Below, one piece after another: positions 20,753 to 29,818 of a DNA stretch of 64,000 nt. Position numbers and translations under genes: made by a program. The stretch's first letter is position 1. Each line of letters begins with the position of its first letter. Location: the NCBI GenBank assembly GCA_004014935.1, contig CP025325.1, forward strand, positions 124,001-188,000, given 5' to 3'. The notes below the pieces were generated by a model, which worked only from the letters and a program-made list of their open reading frames with translations, searched no databases and was not told where the DNA came from. This DNA is from Saccharomycopsis malanga (lineage: Eukaryota > Ascomycota > Saccharomycetes > Ascoideales > Saccharomycopsidaceae).

Positions 20753-21320
20753 TGGGCCGTATGGGTAGTGTTCTAGGAGATAAGGACAAAAGGATAATTT
20801 GGTTGACAATGGACTAGAAAACGGTCGAAGAAGGATAATTTACAAATAATAGTCTAGGAAACGATATAAGAAGGATAATTTGGCTGATATTAGTCTAGAG
20901 AACGATCGAAGAAGGATACTTCACAAATAATAGTCTAGAAAACGATCTAAGAATGATAACTTACAAATAATAGTCTAGAAAACGATCTAAGAAGGATAAT
21001 TCACAAATAATAGTCCTGAAAACGACCTAAGAATAATAACTTACAAATAATAGCCCTGAAAACGACCGAAGAATGATAATTTGGCTGATATTAGTCTAGA
21101 AAACGACCTAAGAATGATATTTTGGCTGATATTAGTCTAGAAAACGACCTGAGAAGGATAACTCACAAATAATACTCCTGAAAACAACCCAAGAAGCGCA
21201 CCACCTCTTTTAATTCGCTACTTTTACAATACTCAACGTTACTTCACATAAAAGTACAACTGTCTGAAACAGAGACCAACGTATTTACTTGCCAACCCAT
21301 CAACTTTTCAGGAAAAATAC
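20753..21320 (+). mobile_element. SINE copy expanded by an internal VNTR
   Basis: Begins TGGGCCGTATGGGTAGTGTT. Where other copies have one or two units it carries about ten 40-bp repeats (20792-21194). It then resumes with ATTCGCTACTTTTACAATAC, AAAGTACAACTGTCTGAAAC and AGACCAACGTATTTACTTGC. The 3' end is not clear. Confidence 0.85.
20792..21194. repeat. 40-bp VNTR inside a SINE, about 10 units
   Basis: Units alternate between two types, GGATAATTTGGCTGATATTA and GGATAATTCACAAATAATAG, each followed by GTCTAGAAAACGATCTAAGA. The unit is related to the head segment GGATAGTTTAGCAGATATTA seen in other copies (22390-22480, 48050). Confidence 0.95.
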
Positions 21321-21407
21321 GGTGGGCAGCTCAAAATTGCCGGAACATGACTCGGTAAAACCCCAATCTTGTCAATCATAATCTTGTCACCCTTGAGCCT
21401 GTAAAAC

Positions 21408-21498
21408 CTTTTACTCTTTTAAATTTCTATCATCCACTCAGCCATCCGGCCAGGCCTTTGACTCTTTTGAAATTCCACCACCGGCCAGTGACTTGTTT
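21408..21498 (-). mobile_element. SINE head remnants
   Basis: Two degraded minus-strand heads (complement of ACTCAGCCATCCGGCCAGGC and of CACCGGCCAGTGACTTG) separated by a VNTR-like piece. Confidence 0.5.
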
Positions 21499-21575
21499 AA
21501 CTGTTTATGAGAATCATAGTGCCACACTTGTTCTACTTGCATAATGCAACATAAACATCACCTATAGATCTACTA

Positions 21576-21800
21576 ATAATAATAATATCTTATATTTAAG
21601 CCCAGTACATATCAGTTTCGTATATACATGCCGTCTACAGGGACTTGGTAAAGCCCAATCATGGTCTTTTTTCTCTTTTCCAAAGTACTATTTGCTAAGC
21701 ATCTACCAGGTCTTTTCTCTCTTTTCCAAAGTACTATCTGTTTCTGTTAAACATCTACCAGGTCTTTTCTCTTCCATAGAACACTGAGCCATACGGCCCA
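21576..21800 (-). mobile_element. SINE copy flanked by 12-bp direct repeats
   Basis: Complete 5' end (TGGGCCGTATGGCTCAGTGT), two to three VNTR-like units, then a jump past the B box to GACCATGATTGGGCTTTACC and an intact 3' end with (ATT)n. It is flanked by ATAGATCTACTA (21564-21575) and ATAGATTTACTA (21801-21812), which differ at one base, so both ends of the element are fixed here. Confidence 0.9.
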
Positions 21801-21879
21801 ATAGATTTACTACAAGCCTTTCAATGTTACTGCCCAACCATAATACATCCTGCTTAGTTGGGATCCCCTAGTTTCTTCT

Positions 21880-22140
21880 TTAGGCCAATCTATGTGACTG
21901 CCGCATTTGGAACCTCCATATTGCCCATCTTGCCCGAAATGGAACAAGTCAGGCGTCCCAGATACGAGTCAGCCTCTATACGAAGAGCAATCTCATATAC
22001 AATGGCTAGACGAAAATAGCCCAGGGAACCACTTGTACCTGCTTGTAGTGAATCTAAGCGCGAGTTGCATTGTTGCTGAGTGACGATCTCAAAGAAACAA
22101 CAGGGATCTCTTCTTGTCCTGCCAGGGGTCCCATCCATTG
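21880..22140. other. GC-richer island of unknown nature
   Basis: About 260 bp clearly richer in G+C than the flanking repeats, with an 82-codon frame on the minus strand (MDGTPGRTRRDPCCFF...) that I do not recognise. It could be a decayed gene fragment or an untranslated RNA. I do not call it a CDS. Confidence 0.35.
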
Positions 22141-22369
22141 ATCTTCCTTAGTATACACAGGGATCAACTGATTAATGAAACGCAACGAGATCGCCATACG
22201 GCAATAAAAGAAATCGAATGATTCATCTAGTAGTGGCTTGTAGCTCTTTTAAGTTGCTAATTTTACTGTTTTGGGACTGTTTGTAAGTTGGTCGTATTAT
22301 GAATGAGGTGCTCCAACAATAGAATCTGTCAATTTAACCGTATTTATTATTCTTAATCGGCCAGCCGCC

Positions 22370-22620
22370 GGGCCGGATGGAAACGAGTAAAAGACCTGGC
22401 AGGATAGTCCAGCAGATATTAGTCTTGCAAAGCAAAGACCTGGCAGGATAGTTTAGCAGATATTAGTCTTGGGAAAGAACAAAAGATCTTACAGGCTCAA
22501 GATTACCACCCAAAAGGCCATGTTTAGGTTTCCTGTACAAAGGTTTACCAAGCCCTTTTATACATGGCACGTATATATAAAACTGATATTTGCTGGGCTT
22601 GAAATATACATTAATATTTG
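22370..22620 (+). mobile_element. SINE copy with two head units
   Basis: Head GGGCCGGATGG, then two units of AAAGACCTGGCAGGATAGTY plus AGCAGATATTAGTCTTG (the 40-bp VNTR unit at low copy), then AAAGGTTTACCAAGCCC, ACATGGCACGTATATATAAA and ACTGATATTTGCTGGGCTTG. The B box is lost. It ends directly before copy 2 of the 500-bp repeat. Confidence 0.85.
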
Positions 22621-22623
22621 ATA

Positions 22624-23150
22624 TGCCTATATGCAATTCCTTACTATTGCCGAGTGGCCAAGTTGGTTGGGCCATGCGCCACACAAAATAGGGCAGAATA
22701 GTGCAGAAAATTAAGTGTGGCGTTCCTCACTTTGGGTTTTGGGACTCGATTCGCACTGTTGACGTTTGGAAGTAGTCATCGAAGGTTTTATTGCTTTAAA
22801 TCAATGCTATCCATGTTTATTAATCTGACGAAACATAGCCCAACATTTTAAAATTTTTGGCTATATTATACCTCTAATTGTAATGAAAAATATTGGTTTT
22901 TCGCATAAATATTTGATATAAAGGAAAATTGTCAAAATTGACAAAAAGTTAATCTTTAAAACCATATTCTATATCACACCAAACCATACAAAAATTGTAT
23001 TTCTATACTCTGTAAAATCTGGGGTTAAATACCATGTACTTTGTTTCGATTCTATGCTTTTATAAACTGGTTGACAGTGAAAAAGTACCGAAAATAACAT
23101 ATCATTTGTTAAAGATCTTGTTTTTCACCTCTTAGAGAGACTCCCTTTAT
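22624..23150 (+). repeat. Dispersed 500-bp repeat, copy 2 (tRNA-Asn-like head)
   Basis: Same layout as 15970-16500. The hairpin here is CGCCACAC/GTGTGGCG, so the one stem difference keeps a pair (A-U here, G-U in copy 1), and the loop contains a 10-bp duplication. The palindrome reads TTGTCAAAATTGACAA. Conservation of pairing suggests, but does not prove, a selected RNA structure. Confidence 0.7.
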
Positions 23151-23913
23151 TTTTTAACATTATCCCATAGTTTTTGATTGCGTAAAGTTTTATTTTTGTT
23201 TCCTTCAGCGCTTGAATGGGCTTTAAGCCCAAAGAAACACCTATCCAAGGAGCTAAAAAGGTACGGCTTATTATTGATTGTATTAGAAGTTCTGATAATT
23301 GGTTAGTGGTTCCGATAATTGATAATAGTCAATATATATTGCAAAAACTAGCACATTTCGACTTTCGATATACATTTAATATTTTATGGGGCTCAGTGAA
23401 GCGTAATGTGCTTAATAATAAGCTTTATACCTGGGTTCAGGGGAGGCCGTTTTTGATACAACTTTGGATCTATCAGTAGGAAACATTGAAAATGTTTTGA
23501 CTAAAGCATACAAGCTGTGAACCTCCTTGGGACCTAATTAAGATAATCTTTTGATTTCTCAAATATCATAGCAGTTTAAATGCTTTTCAAAGTTGGTTTA
23601 AATGAGGTTTATTCATAACTTGATTTGAATTGATTCTGTAAGTCAATTATCTGCATTTGGAATTGTAATATTTTGTACATTGGCAAGCATTATTATTAAT
23701 TGTGTATTGGTAAAGAAGATTGGGTTTTGCTACTGGGTTTTATTATTATTGTTATACCACTAAATAAATAATATCTTATGTTTCGAGCACTAGCCATCCA
23801 ATGGCCTTACATAATCAAACACTATCCAGCCTACAATACCATACTACCAAGTATAACAATATATTAAACATGTAGAATTCGAAAGAATTGAATGTGGACA
23901 AAACAAAAGCTTT
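23151..23913. other. Intergenic, HPT1 downstream
   Basis: Contains an 87-codon frame (23216-23479, MGFKPKETPIQGAKKV...) without recognisable relatives and a collapsed minus-strand SINE piece at 23766-23804 (tail TCTTATGTTTCGAGC joined to head CACTAGCCATCCAATGGCC). No confident gene. Confidence 0.4.
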
Positions 23914-24594
23914 TCATGGCAAAAAGACGTCATTGCCTTGTTCAATGGCTCTTCTAGTATGTGTGACAATATCAGTGCTTTCCCAAGGATAAGCAATCCA
24001 AACATCTGGAAGTTGTCTGGCAGCAATATATCTGCCGGTTTTGACAATATCGTCAGGAAGATCAGCCTTTTTTGGCTTCAACTTGTCATGCAAAACAAAA
24101 ATTCCAAATTCGGTGTTCGATGGATCGGCTCCAGCTGCCTTACACTGTTGGGCTACGTCCTTCTTCAACTCACTGACAGCATAATGCAAAGTGGTTCTGG
24201 TGTCATCAACTTCATCTACAATAAGAACTCTCTTGTTCACAAGATCCACCTTGGACTTTTCATAGTCAATCCATTGGGTTCTGATCACCTGAACGCCAAC
24301 CTCTTCTTTCTCGGTCGACACCGAATTGATGTCCTCATAAAGAGAAAGAATTATAGCGTATATTCTAGTGGTAGGCTGGCCTGGTTCTTTTAAAAACGAA
24401 CGCAAGATCCGGGCTGGAATAAAACCTCCGCCTCCAATAGCAATGATCAAATCTGGCTTGAATTCCTTGATCTTCTTACATGCCTCCTGGCAAAGCTGAT
24501 GCACATTATTGTAAGAAATATAAACCTTGGTGGCTTCTACCTCGTCATATGGCATTACCGTAGGTTTGATCTCCGAGGAAACTAAATCAGACAT
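23914..24594 (-). CDS. HPT1: Hypoxanthine-guanine phosphoribosyltransferase
   Basis: 226 residues closely matching yeast Hpt1 (221): KVYISYNNVHQLCQ, FKPDLIIAIGGGGFIPARILRSFLKEPG, IYAIILSLYEDINSV, the PRPP-binding loop VLIVDEVDDTRTTLHYA and the end YPWESTDIVTHTRRAIEQGND. It salvages hypoxanthine and guanine to IMP and GMP in the cytosol. The protein starts about 24 residues before the conserved YISYNN. The upstream spacer contains a poly(A) run at about 24679-24693 and several GCATG words. Confidence 0.97.
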   Translation of the reverse strand: MSDLVSSEIKPTVMPYDEVEATKVYISYNNVHQLCQEACKKIKEFKPDLIIAIGGGGFIPARILRSFLKEPGQPTTRIYAIILSLYEDINSVSTEKEEVGVQVIRTQWIDYEKSKVDLVNKRVLIVDEVDDTRTTLHYAVSELKKDVAQQCKAAGADPSNTEFGIFVLHDKLKPKKADLPDDIVKTGRYIAARQLPDVWIAYPWESTDIVTHTRRAIEQGNDVFLP

Positions 24595-25450
24595 TATTTA
24601 CTATATAGTTGTTTTCAGCTATAGCAAGGGGAAATAAAAAACCTCAAGTCAAAATTGACTAGTCTGGAACTTCCAAATCCCAAAAAAAAAAAAAAAAGAA
24701 GAACAAGAAGAGGAAATATTAACTAAAAATTATTTGATGTCATCATCACTTTGAAATTTTTTTTTTCTCTTCATCTCCTCGAAATTTTTTTTATGCGGCA
24801 TGATGCATCTGCTGATCCATGCGCTTGTCTGCATGGTGCTGCATGGTGCCGCGTACTATAGTCGTATGAGGATTGATACCAATGAATGGTTATTAGAATA
24901 GAGGTTTGTAGACTGGGTGATATGACTCGGGTTTATCTGTAAGTTTTGTAAATCTTACTTTGAAGATGTAGTGATTGTATGAAATTACCATGGAGAAGGA
25001 CTGATCATCAGACCATGGTGCCAGATTATTGTTTGTAGCCGTAGAAATACACACCGATTTAACAGGATTTACGTGTGGGAGGGGCGTCAGTGTATGATTA
25101 TTTATCAATTAACTTGTTGATGGATCAAAGTAATAAAGAAAAGAGTAAACAATGTGAGTCACTGCAATAAACCTATTGGAAATAAGCAGATATAGGTTGG
25201 ACTGCAGTACAAAGTCAATAGAAATGATAGCCATTTAGGTTTACAATAGAAATGATAGCCATTTAGAGTTTTTTAATAAAGCTATAATTGGCAGTATATA
25301 AGACAGAACATGACTGTACATGATTATACATGTTCTTGCATATCTTTTGATAGACTTTTTGCGAGGCCCTCATGATTCGTGCATTTGCCATGCATGGTCT
25401 TTGATATTTCCATTAAATTGTAATGATAATATCAAATATTTCATATTTAC
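24595..25450. other. HPT1 upstream region
   Basis: No gene. GCATG/CATGC words cluster at 24797-24850 (GGCATGATGCATCTGCTGAT, TCTGCATGGTGCTGCATGG) and at 25380-25400 (TGCCATGCATGG). A short direct repeat, AATAGAAATGATAGCCATTTAG, lies at about 25217-25265. Confidence 0.5.
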
Positions 25451-25553
25451 ATTGTAAAAAGCAGCGATTAAAAGTGTCGTCTTGGGAATCGAACATTCCT
25501 GTTAGGTCTTTTTCTCTTCTTCGAGAGCACTGACCACTGAGCCAAAAGGCCCA
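25451..25553 (-). mobile_element. SINE 5' fragment with A and B boxes
   Basis: On the minus strand the head (TGGGCCTTTTGGCTCAGTGG) and B box (GTTCGATTCCC) are present, truncated in the GCTGCTTTTTACAATG region. Confidence 0.8.
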
Positions 25554-25630
25554 GTGGCCGACAAGTTGATTCAATTAAAAATAATAATGACATTTAAAGT
25601 AAACACAAATATATACTGATGCTAGAAAAG

Positions 25631-28600
25631 CTAAAAGTCCTCAAGGAGACATTGATTATCAATCTGAACAGCCTTTTGGATGGCATCGCCCAAGTTTTTG
25701 CTCAGAACGTACGAGTTGATAATAGCAAAGGTCTGGCCGTTAGCAGACGCTTCTTTGTCGTAGATTGAAATGTATTCTTTTACGACGTGGAAACTGACCG
25801 GATTAGGGAGGTTGTAATTCTTAAAGTCCAACAACTTGAGTCTTTGTTTTTCGTTATAGTTGTAGTTGTCGGCGACATCCAAGTCGTCCTCAAAAAGGTC
25901 GCTGGAAAAGTCGTCGTCATCGTCAGCAGCAGGCGCAGCAGGCGCAATATTGGCAGAAGGTTCCTGGGGAGCGGATTTCAGCTCAGCTTCCAAAAGGGCC
26001 GGGATTTGGGCAACAAGATCTAGCAATTTTACATGGAGTTTTTGCAACCAAAGATCGAGATACTTGGAGCTGTTTTGGGACTTGAACATGTTTTTCAACA
26101 GGGCCTCATTTCGGATGAGCTTCAAAGCAACGAGGATCTGTAACTTGACGCCAAACTTTGAGGGTTTTTCCATTTTGGCGAAGGAGTTGTTGGAGTTGAA
26201 GGAGAGCCAGAGTTTGTTTAGCAATTGGAAAAACAAGATGTTGGATTCGAGGGGAACCAGAGACAATTCGTCGACTTGGGTTGAGTTTGTATCGTCGATT
26301 TTGGTTAGCAAATCCAACAAGTTGTCGATTTTGTCAAAATGGTTGATGACGTGGATGACAAGGGACGGTTTGTAGAAGAAACAGGAGAGAAGCAATTTTA
26401 CAAAGTTGTTTACCACATATACAAGTTCGATGTCGACATAGGACATGTCGGCATGTTCTTCGGTCAATAGAACGATTTCCTCCAAGTTTACAAAGAGACT
26501 GTTCAAAAAGGCGTTGACACAGGTTTCCACGATGGACTGGAGGACCAGGTTATCCAGGACGTTGGAGTCGTTGCGGCTGGAGAAGGACAAGATGCACTGA
26601 GCGGCGTTGGAAGGGTTTTCCAGGAGCTGCAGGTAAAACGAGGCATTGAGCACCGACAAGACAATGTCCTCGTAGAGAGTGAAGCAGGCGCTGATGTTTT
26701 TGTAGTTACAGTCCAAGATGGAGCAGTTGAGCACCTGGTGGTTGAGTTTGACGAGAGCCAAGAGCCTGTGGTCGGAATCCAAGGTGAAAAAGCCGATATC
26801 CAAGGTGTTTTTCAACTCGGTCTGGACGAGCTGCAAATCCACAGAGCTGCGGCCGAATTCCGCGGCAAGCTGCTTGTTGAACTGCGTTTCCCAGTAGTAC
26901 TTGAAGTTGTAGTTGTAGACGACAAAGGCCTCGAAGAAGTTGTTGAAATAGTCGTAGTACTCGTCGTAGCCGACGGTGTGGAACACGTCTAGAATATGGT
27001 CGAAACTGTTCTGGATGCTGCGGGTGACGCGGCCGAGCGACCGCAAGAGCAACGTGGACAAGCCCATGGCCTCGTCGAGCAAGCCTAGCATGGAGTTGTG
27101 GATGACAAACTTCACACAGGGGTCGAACGTCATGGAGATGTTCACCAACAACACCTTGTCGGAGGCCATGTTTTCGACCATCACAGAGAGGTTGTTGATG
27201 ACGCCGATGCACTGCAGCTCCTTGTCGTCCTCCGCGGCGGTGTAGCTCACCAAGCTCTCCATGTTGGCTGTGTTTTCTGCGGCGCCGGCGCCGGCGTCGG
27301 CCCTGTTTGCCGACATGTCCAACAACTCGCGGGCTATCTTCGCCAACTGCGAGCAGAGCTTGAGGGACAACTCCGTGGCAACCGGCTTGAGCTCCGACGA
27401 GAAGGCGGCAATAAACTCTTCCAAAATGGTGGTCAACAAGTCGATTTCGTACTCTGTTATCAAGGCTAGCAATTTCGAGATGATCTTGTTGATGGACGCT
27501 TTCAAATACTCGTGGATGTCTTTGTTTATCAACAAGGAGCGCAATGCATCCAATGCCTGGACCTGGACTAGAAACGAGTCGCTTAATGCGCGGCCCGGCC
27601 CACCGGGCCGACCGGGCCGGCCGGCCTCGGTCTCGGACTCGGTCTTGTCGCCGGGCTCGCCCACAAGACCGGTTTCTAGCAACCCAACGACGCCCTTGAA
27701 CACCTCGGAGAGAACGCCCAAGTCCTGGAACTTGTAATGGAACGTCGCCAAGGTCTCAAGGGCCCGTGTGGTGAGAAACAAGTACTGGTGGTCAAACAAC
27801 TCCGGGGCAATGTACGAGTGGATCAACGCGTCAATCTGGCTTCTCACGGGCGACGACTCTTTGGAAACCAAATGGTACGACAAGACGCCGACGACTCTGA
27901 GGCTGGCCTCGGTTTGCAACGCGTTCTCCAACCCGGTGTCCTCGGAAGAGCCCGGAGCGCCCGGAGCGCCCGGAGAGCCGGTTTTCGCAAGAGTCCGGCA
28001 CTGCTGGCGCTGCTCAAACCTCCTGTTGAGATAGCCAAACAACCAGTCGATGACAGCATCAAAGTAGCTGTTGGACAACTTGTACAAGAAGTTGACGGCC
28101 GCAGAGTCTATTCTGTGGTCGTCGGCGCTGGAATCGTACATCTTGCGGAAAAACTCTTCCTCGTCCTCGTAGAACAACTCCAACGAGTCCTGGCGGATCA
28201 CAATCGACGGAAAGATAAGATACTGGATCAAGGAGTGGAGGTTTGCAAGCAAATAGCTGTTGAACGTGCTGGGGTTGTTCAACGAGTACGAGAAGAACTT
28301 GATAAGATAGTAGATGGTGGGGTCGAACAAGCGCGACTTTTGGTTGTGCCACTTGTCGATCTGGACAAAGAAATGCTCAAAATACTGCGCAAGATACCTG
28401 TGGTGGAAAAACGTCTGGAAATGCTTCAACGCTTCTGTATGCTGCTCTACGTTGATGTCGTAGTTGTTCACGTCGATGCGGCCGTTGTTGCCGCCGCCAT
28501 ACTTGAAATACAACCGCACCAAGTTGGATACTGCCCATTTCTGGCAGTGCACCCCGTAGTCCTTGCGGTCCTTTGCTTCGCTGTAGTTCTGCGCAAACTC

Positions 28601-29455
28601 CAACTGCAACACTGCAAACTGCAACTGCACCCAGTCGTCGAGGTTCACATACTTGTCGTTTTCGTACGCCAAGAGATACTCGGGCAAGTCGTTGAAAATC
28701 GTATACTTGAAGATCTTGAGCACCAAATAGAGCAAGTAAAACTGCCGGTCGCTGTGGCCCTCTGCCAGGCTGCCTGCAGACAAGTTGCAAAGTATGGTGC
28801 TCGACAAGTTCAACAAGATGGGAAACACATACTTGGCCAACTTGTTCAACAAATTGATGCTGTCGTTGATCTGGTCCGCTTGGTTCAACGTCGACGTCAA
28901 CGATATGTTAAACCCCTGGATCGACCACCGGTAATACTTGGTCAACTCATACAAAATCAACAACGCAGCCGTCAAATGCTCCGTGCTGGTCTCCGCACTC
29001 GTCTCCGCACTCTTCATCAACTTCTCAACCACCATCAACAACTCCGTGCCGTACACATTGTTGTCGTTCTCGCCCGAGTTCAAAAAACACGAAAGAAGCG
29101 ACATCAAGTTGCTCACTACACTCTGGTTGCCAAGCCCCTGCGTAATCACATTTACTAGACTACTTTTGATCATCACTTTGTCCTTTGCATTGATCTCTAC
29201 ATTTGCAATCACTTTGCTCACCTGCTGATTCCGCTTCAACCAGTACTTTACTACGCTGTTTTTCACAAATATAACCGCCGATAACCGAATCCAACTCTCC
29301 ACGCCTTCATCAACACTCAAATTCAACAAAAAGTTCAAAAAATCGGCCTCACTAAGATTCCTCAATAACGTCTGCTCCGCTCTTTGTCTCGTAACTTGCT
29401 CATTACTAAGCGTATTCCTAAAACAATTCACAACATCTTCTTTGTTAAACGACAT
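25631..29455 (-). CDS. NMD5: Importin-beta family transport receptor, Nmd5/Sxm1 (importin 7/8) type
   Basis: 1274 residues. Landmarks follow Nmd5 in order: N-terminal importin domain with RLSAVIFVKNSVVKYW, LILYELTKYYRW, KYVFPILLN, IFKYTIFNDLPEYL, CQKWAVSNLVRLYFKYG, FFVQIDKWHN, TIYYLIKFFSYSL, QYLIFPSIV, and an acidic patch DDDDDFSSDLFEDD near the C-terminus. Such receptors carry ribosomal proteins, TFIIS and Hog1-like cargo into the nucleus with Ran-GTP. It is about 220 residues longer than S. cerevisiae Nmd5 (1048), partly through low-complexity inserts such as TGSPGAPGAPGSSED and GRPGRPGGPGRALSD. The paralogue identity (Nmd5 or Sxm1) is not resolved. CTG codons do occur here, for instance at 26521-26640. 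Confidence 0.85.
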   Translation of the reverse strand: MSFNKEDVVNCFRNTLSNEQVTRQRAEQTLLRNLSEADFLNFLLNLSVDEGVESWIRLSAVIFVKNSVVKYWLKRNQQVSKVIANVEINAKDKVMIKSSLVNVITQGLGNQSVVSNLMSLLSCFLNSGENDNNVYGTELLMVVEKLMKSAETSAETSTEHLTAALLILYELTKYYRWSIQGFNISLTSTLNQADQINDSINLLNKLAKYVFPILLNLSSTILCNLSAGSLAEGHSDRQFYLLYLVLKIFKYTIFNDLPEYLLAYENDKYVNLDDWVQLQFAVLQLEFAQNYSEAKDRKDYGVHCQKWAVSNLVRLYFKYGGGNNGRIDVNNYDINVEQHTEALKHFQTFFHHRYLAQYFEHFFVQIDKWHNQKSRLFDPTIYYLIKFFSYSLNNPSTFNSYLLANLHSLIQYLIFPSIVIRQDSLELFYEDEEEFFRKMYDSSADDHRIDSAAVNFLYKLSNSYFDAVIDWLFGYLNRRFEQRQQCRTLAKTGSPGAPGAPGSSEDTGLENALQTEASLRVVGVLSYHLVSKESSPVRSQIDALIHSYIAPELFDHQYLFLTTRALETLATFHYKFQDLGVLSEVFKGVVGLLETGLVGEPGDKTESETEAGRPGRPGGPGRALSDSFLVQVQALDALRSLLINKDIHEYLKASINKIISKLLALITEYEIDLLTTILEEFIAAFSSELKPVATELSLKLCSQLAKIARELLDMSANRADAGAGAAENTANMESLVSYTAAEDDKELQCIGVINNLSVMVENMASDKVLLVNISMTFDPCVKFVIHNSMLGLLDEAMGLSTLLLRSLGRVTRSIQNSFDHILDVFHTVGYDEYYDYFNNFFEAFVVYNYNFKYYWETQFNKQLAAEFGRSSVDLQLVQTELKNTLDIGFFTLDSDHRLLALVKLNHQVLNCSILDCNYKNISACFTLYEDIVLSVLNASFYLQLLENPSNAAQCILSFSSRNDSNVLDNLVLQSIVETCVNAFLNSLFVNLEEIVLLTEEHADMSYVDIELVYVVNNFVKLLLSCFFYKPSLVIHVINHFDKIDNLLDLLTKIDDTNSTQVDELSLVPLESNILFFQLLNKLWLSFNSNNSFAKMEKPSKFGVKLQILVALKLIRNEALLKNMFKSQNSSKYLDLWLQKLHVKLLDLVAQIPALLEAELKSAPQEPSANIAPAAPAADDDDDFSSDLFEDDLDVADNYNYNEKQRLKLLDFKNYNLPNPVSFHVVKEYISIYDKEASANGQTFAIINSYVLSKNLGDAIQKAVQIDNQCLLEDF

Positions 29456-29642
29456 TTCACCTCTCTCTGCTAATTTCTATACACCGCTTATCAACCTGAA
29501 AAAGTAAATAAAAAATAAAATATAGAAGAAAAAAAGCTTATTATTTTTCCCATATAAATCCTCCATCAAATTCATCCTCACACTATATACGCATCACCTG
29601 AAAAACAAAAAAAATATTGTGCGTCAGATAGGGTAACACCAT

Positions 29643-29652
29643 GTCACGTGAT
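29643..29652. promoter_or_regulatory. CACGTG (Cbf1-type) site in divergent promoter
   Basis: GTCACGTGAT is followed by ATGTGCATATGCATAATCAT and GCAGG. The same pairing of GTCACGTGAT with a downstream TGCATAAT..TGCA is seen before COX14 (49310-49350). The spacer 29456-29818 separates the importin gene from NGL2. Confidence 0.6.
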
Positions 29653-29818
29653 ATGTGCATATGCATAATCATGCAGGATACTGCACCTGAGCGTGATAGA
29701 TGCATACAGGAATGGAGGCACTACGGAGATTAGGGTTTAGAGTATCTAAAGGTGAAAATTCATCAAGTTTTTTTGAAGCTTTTCAACTTGATGACTGCAT
29801 GTTCTAAAAACCGACAAC

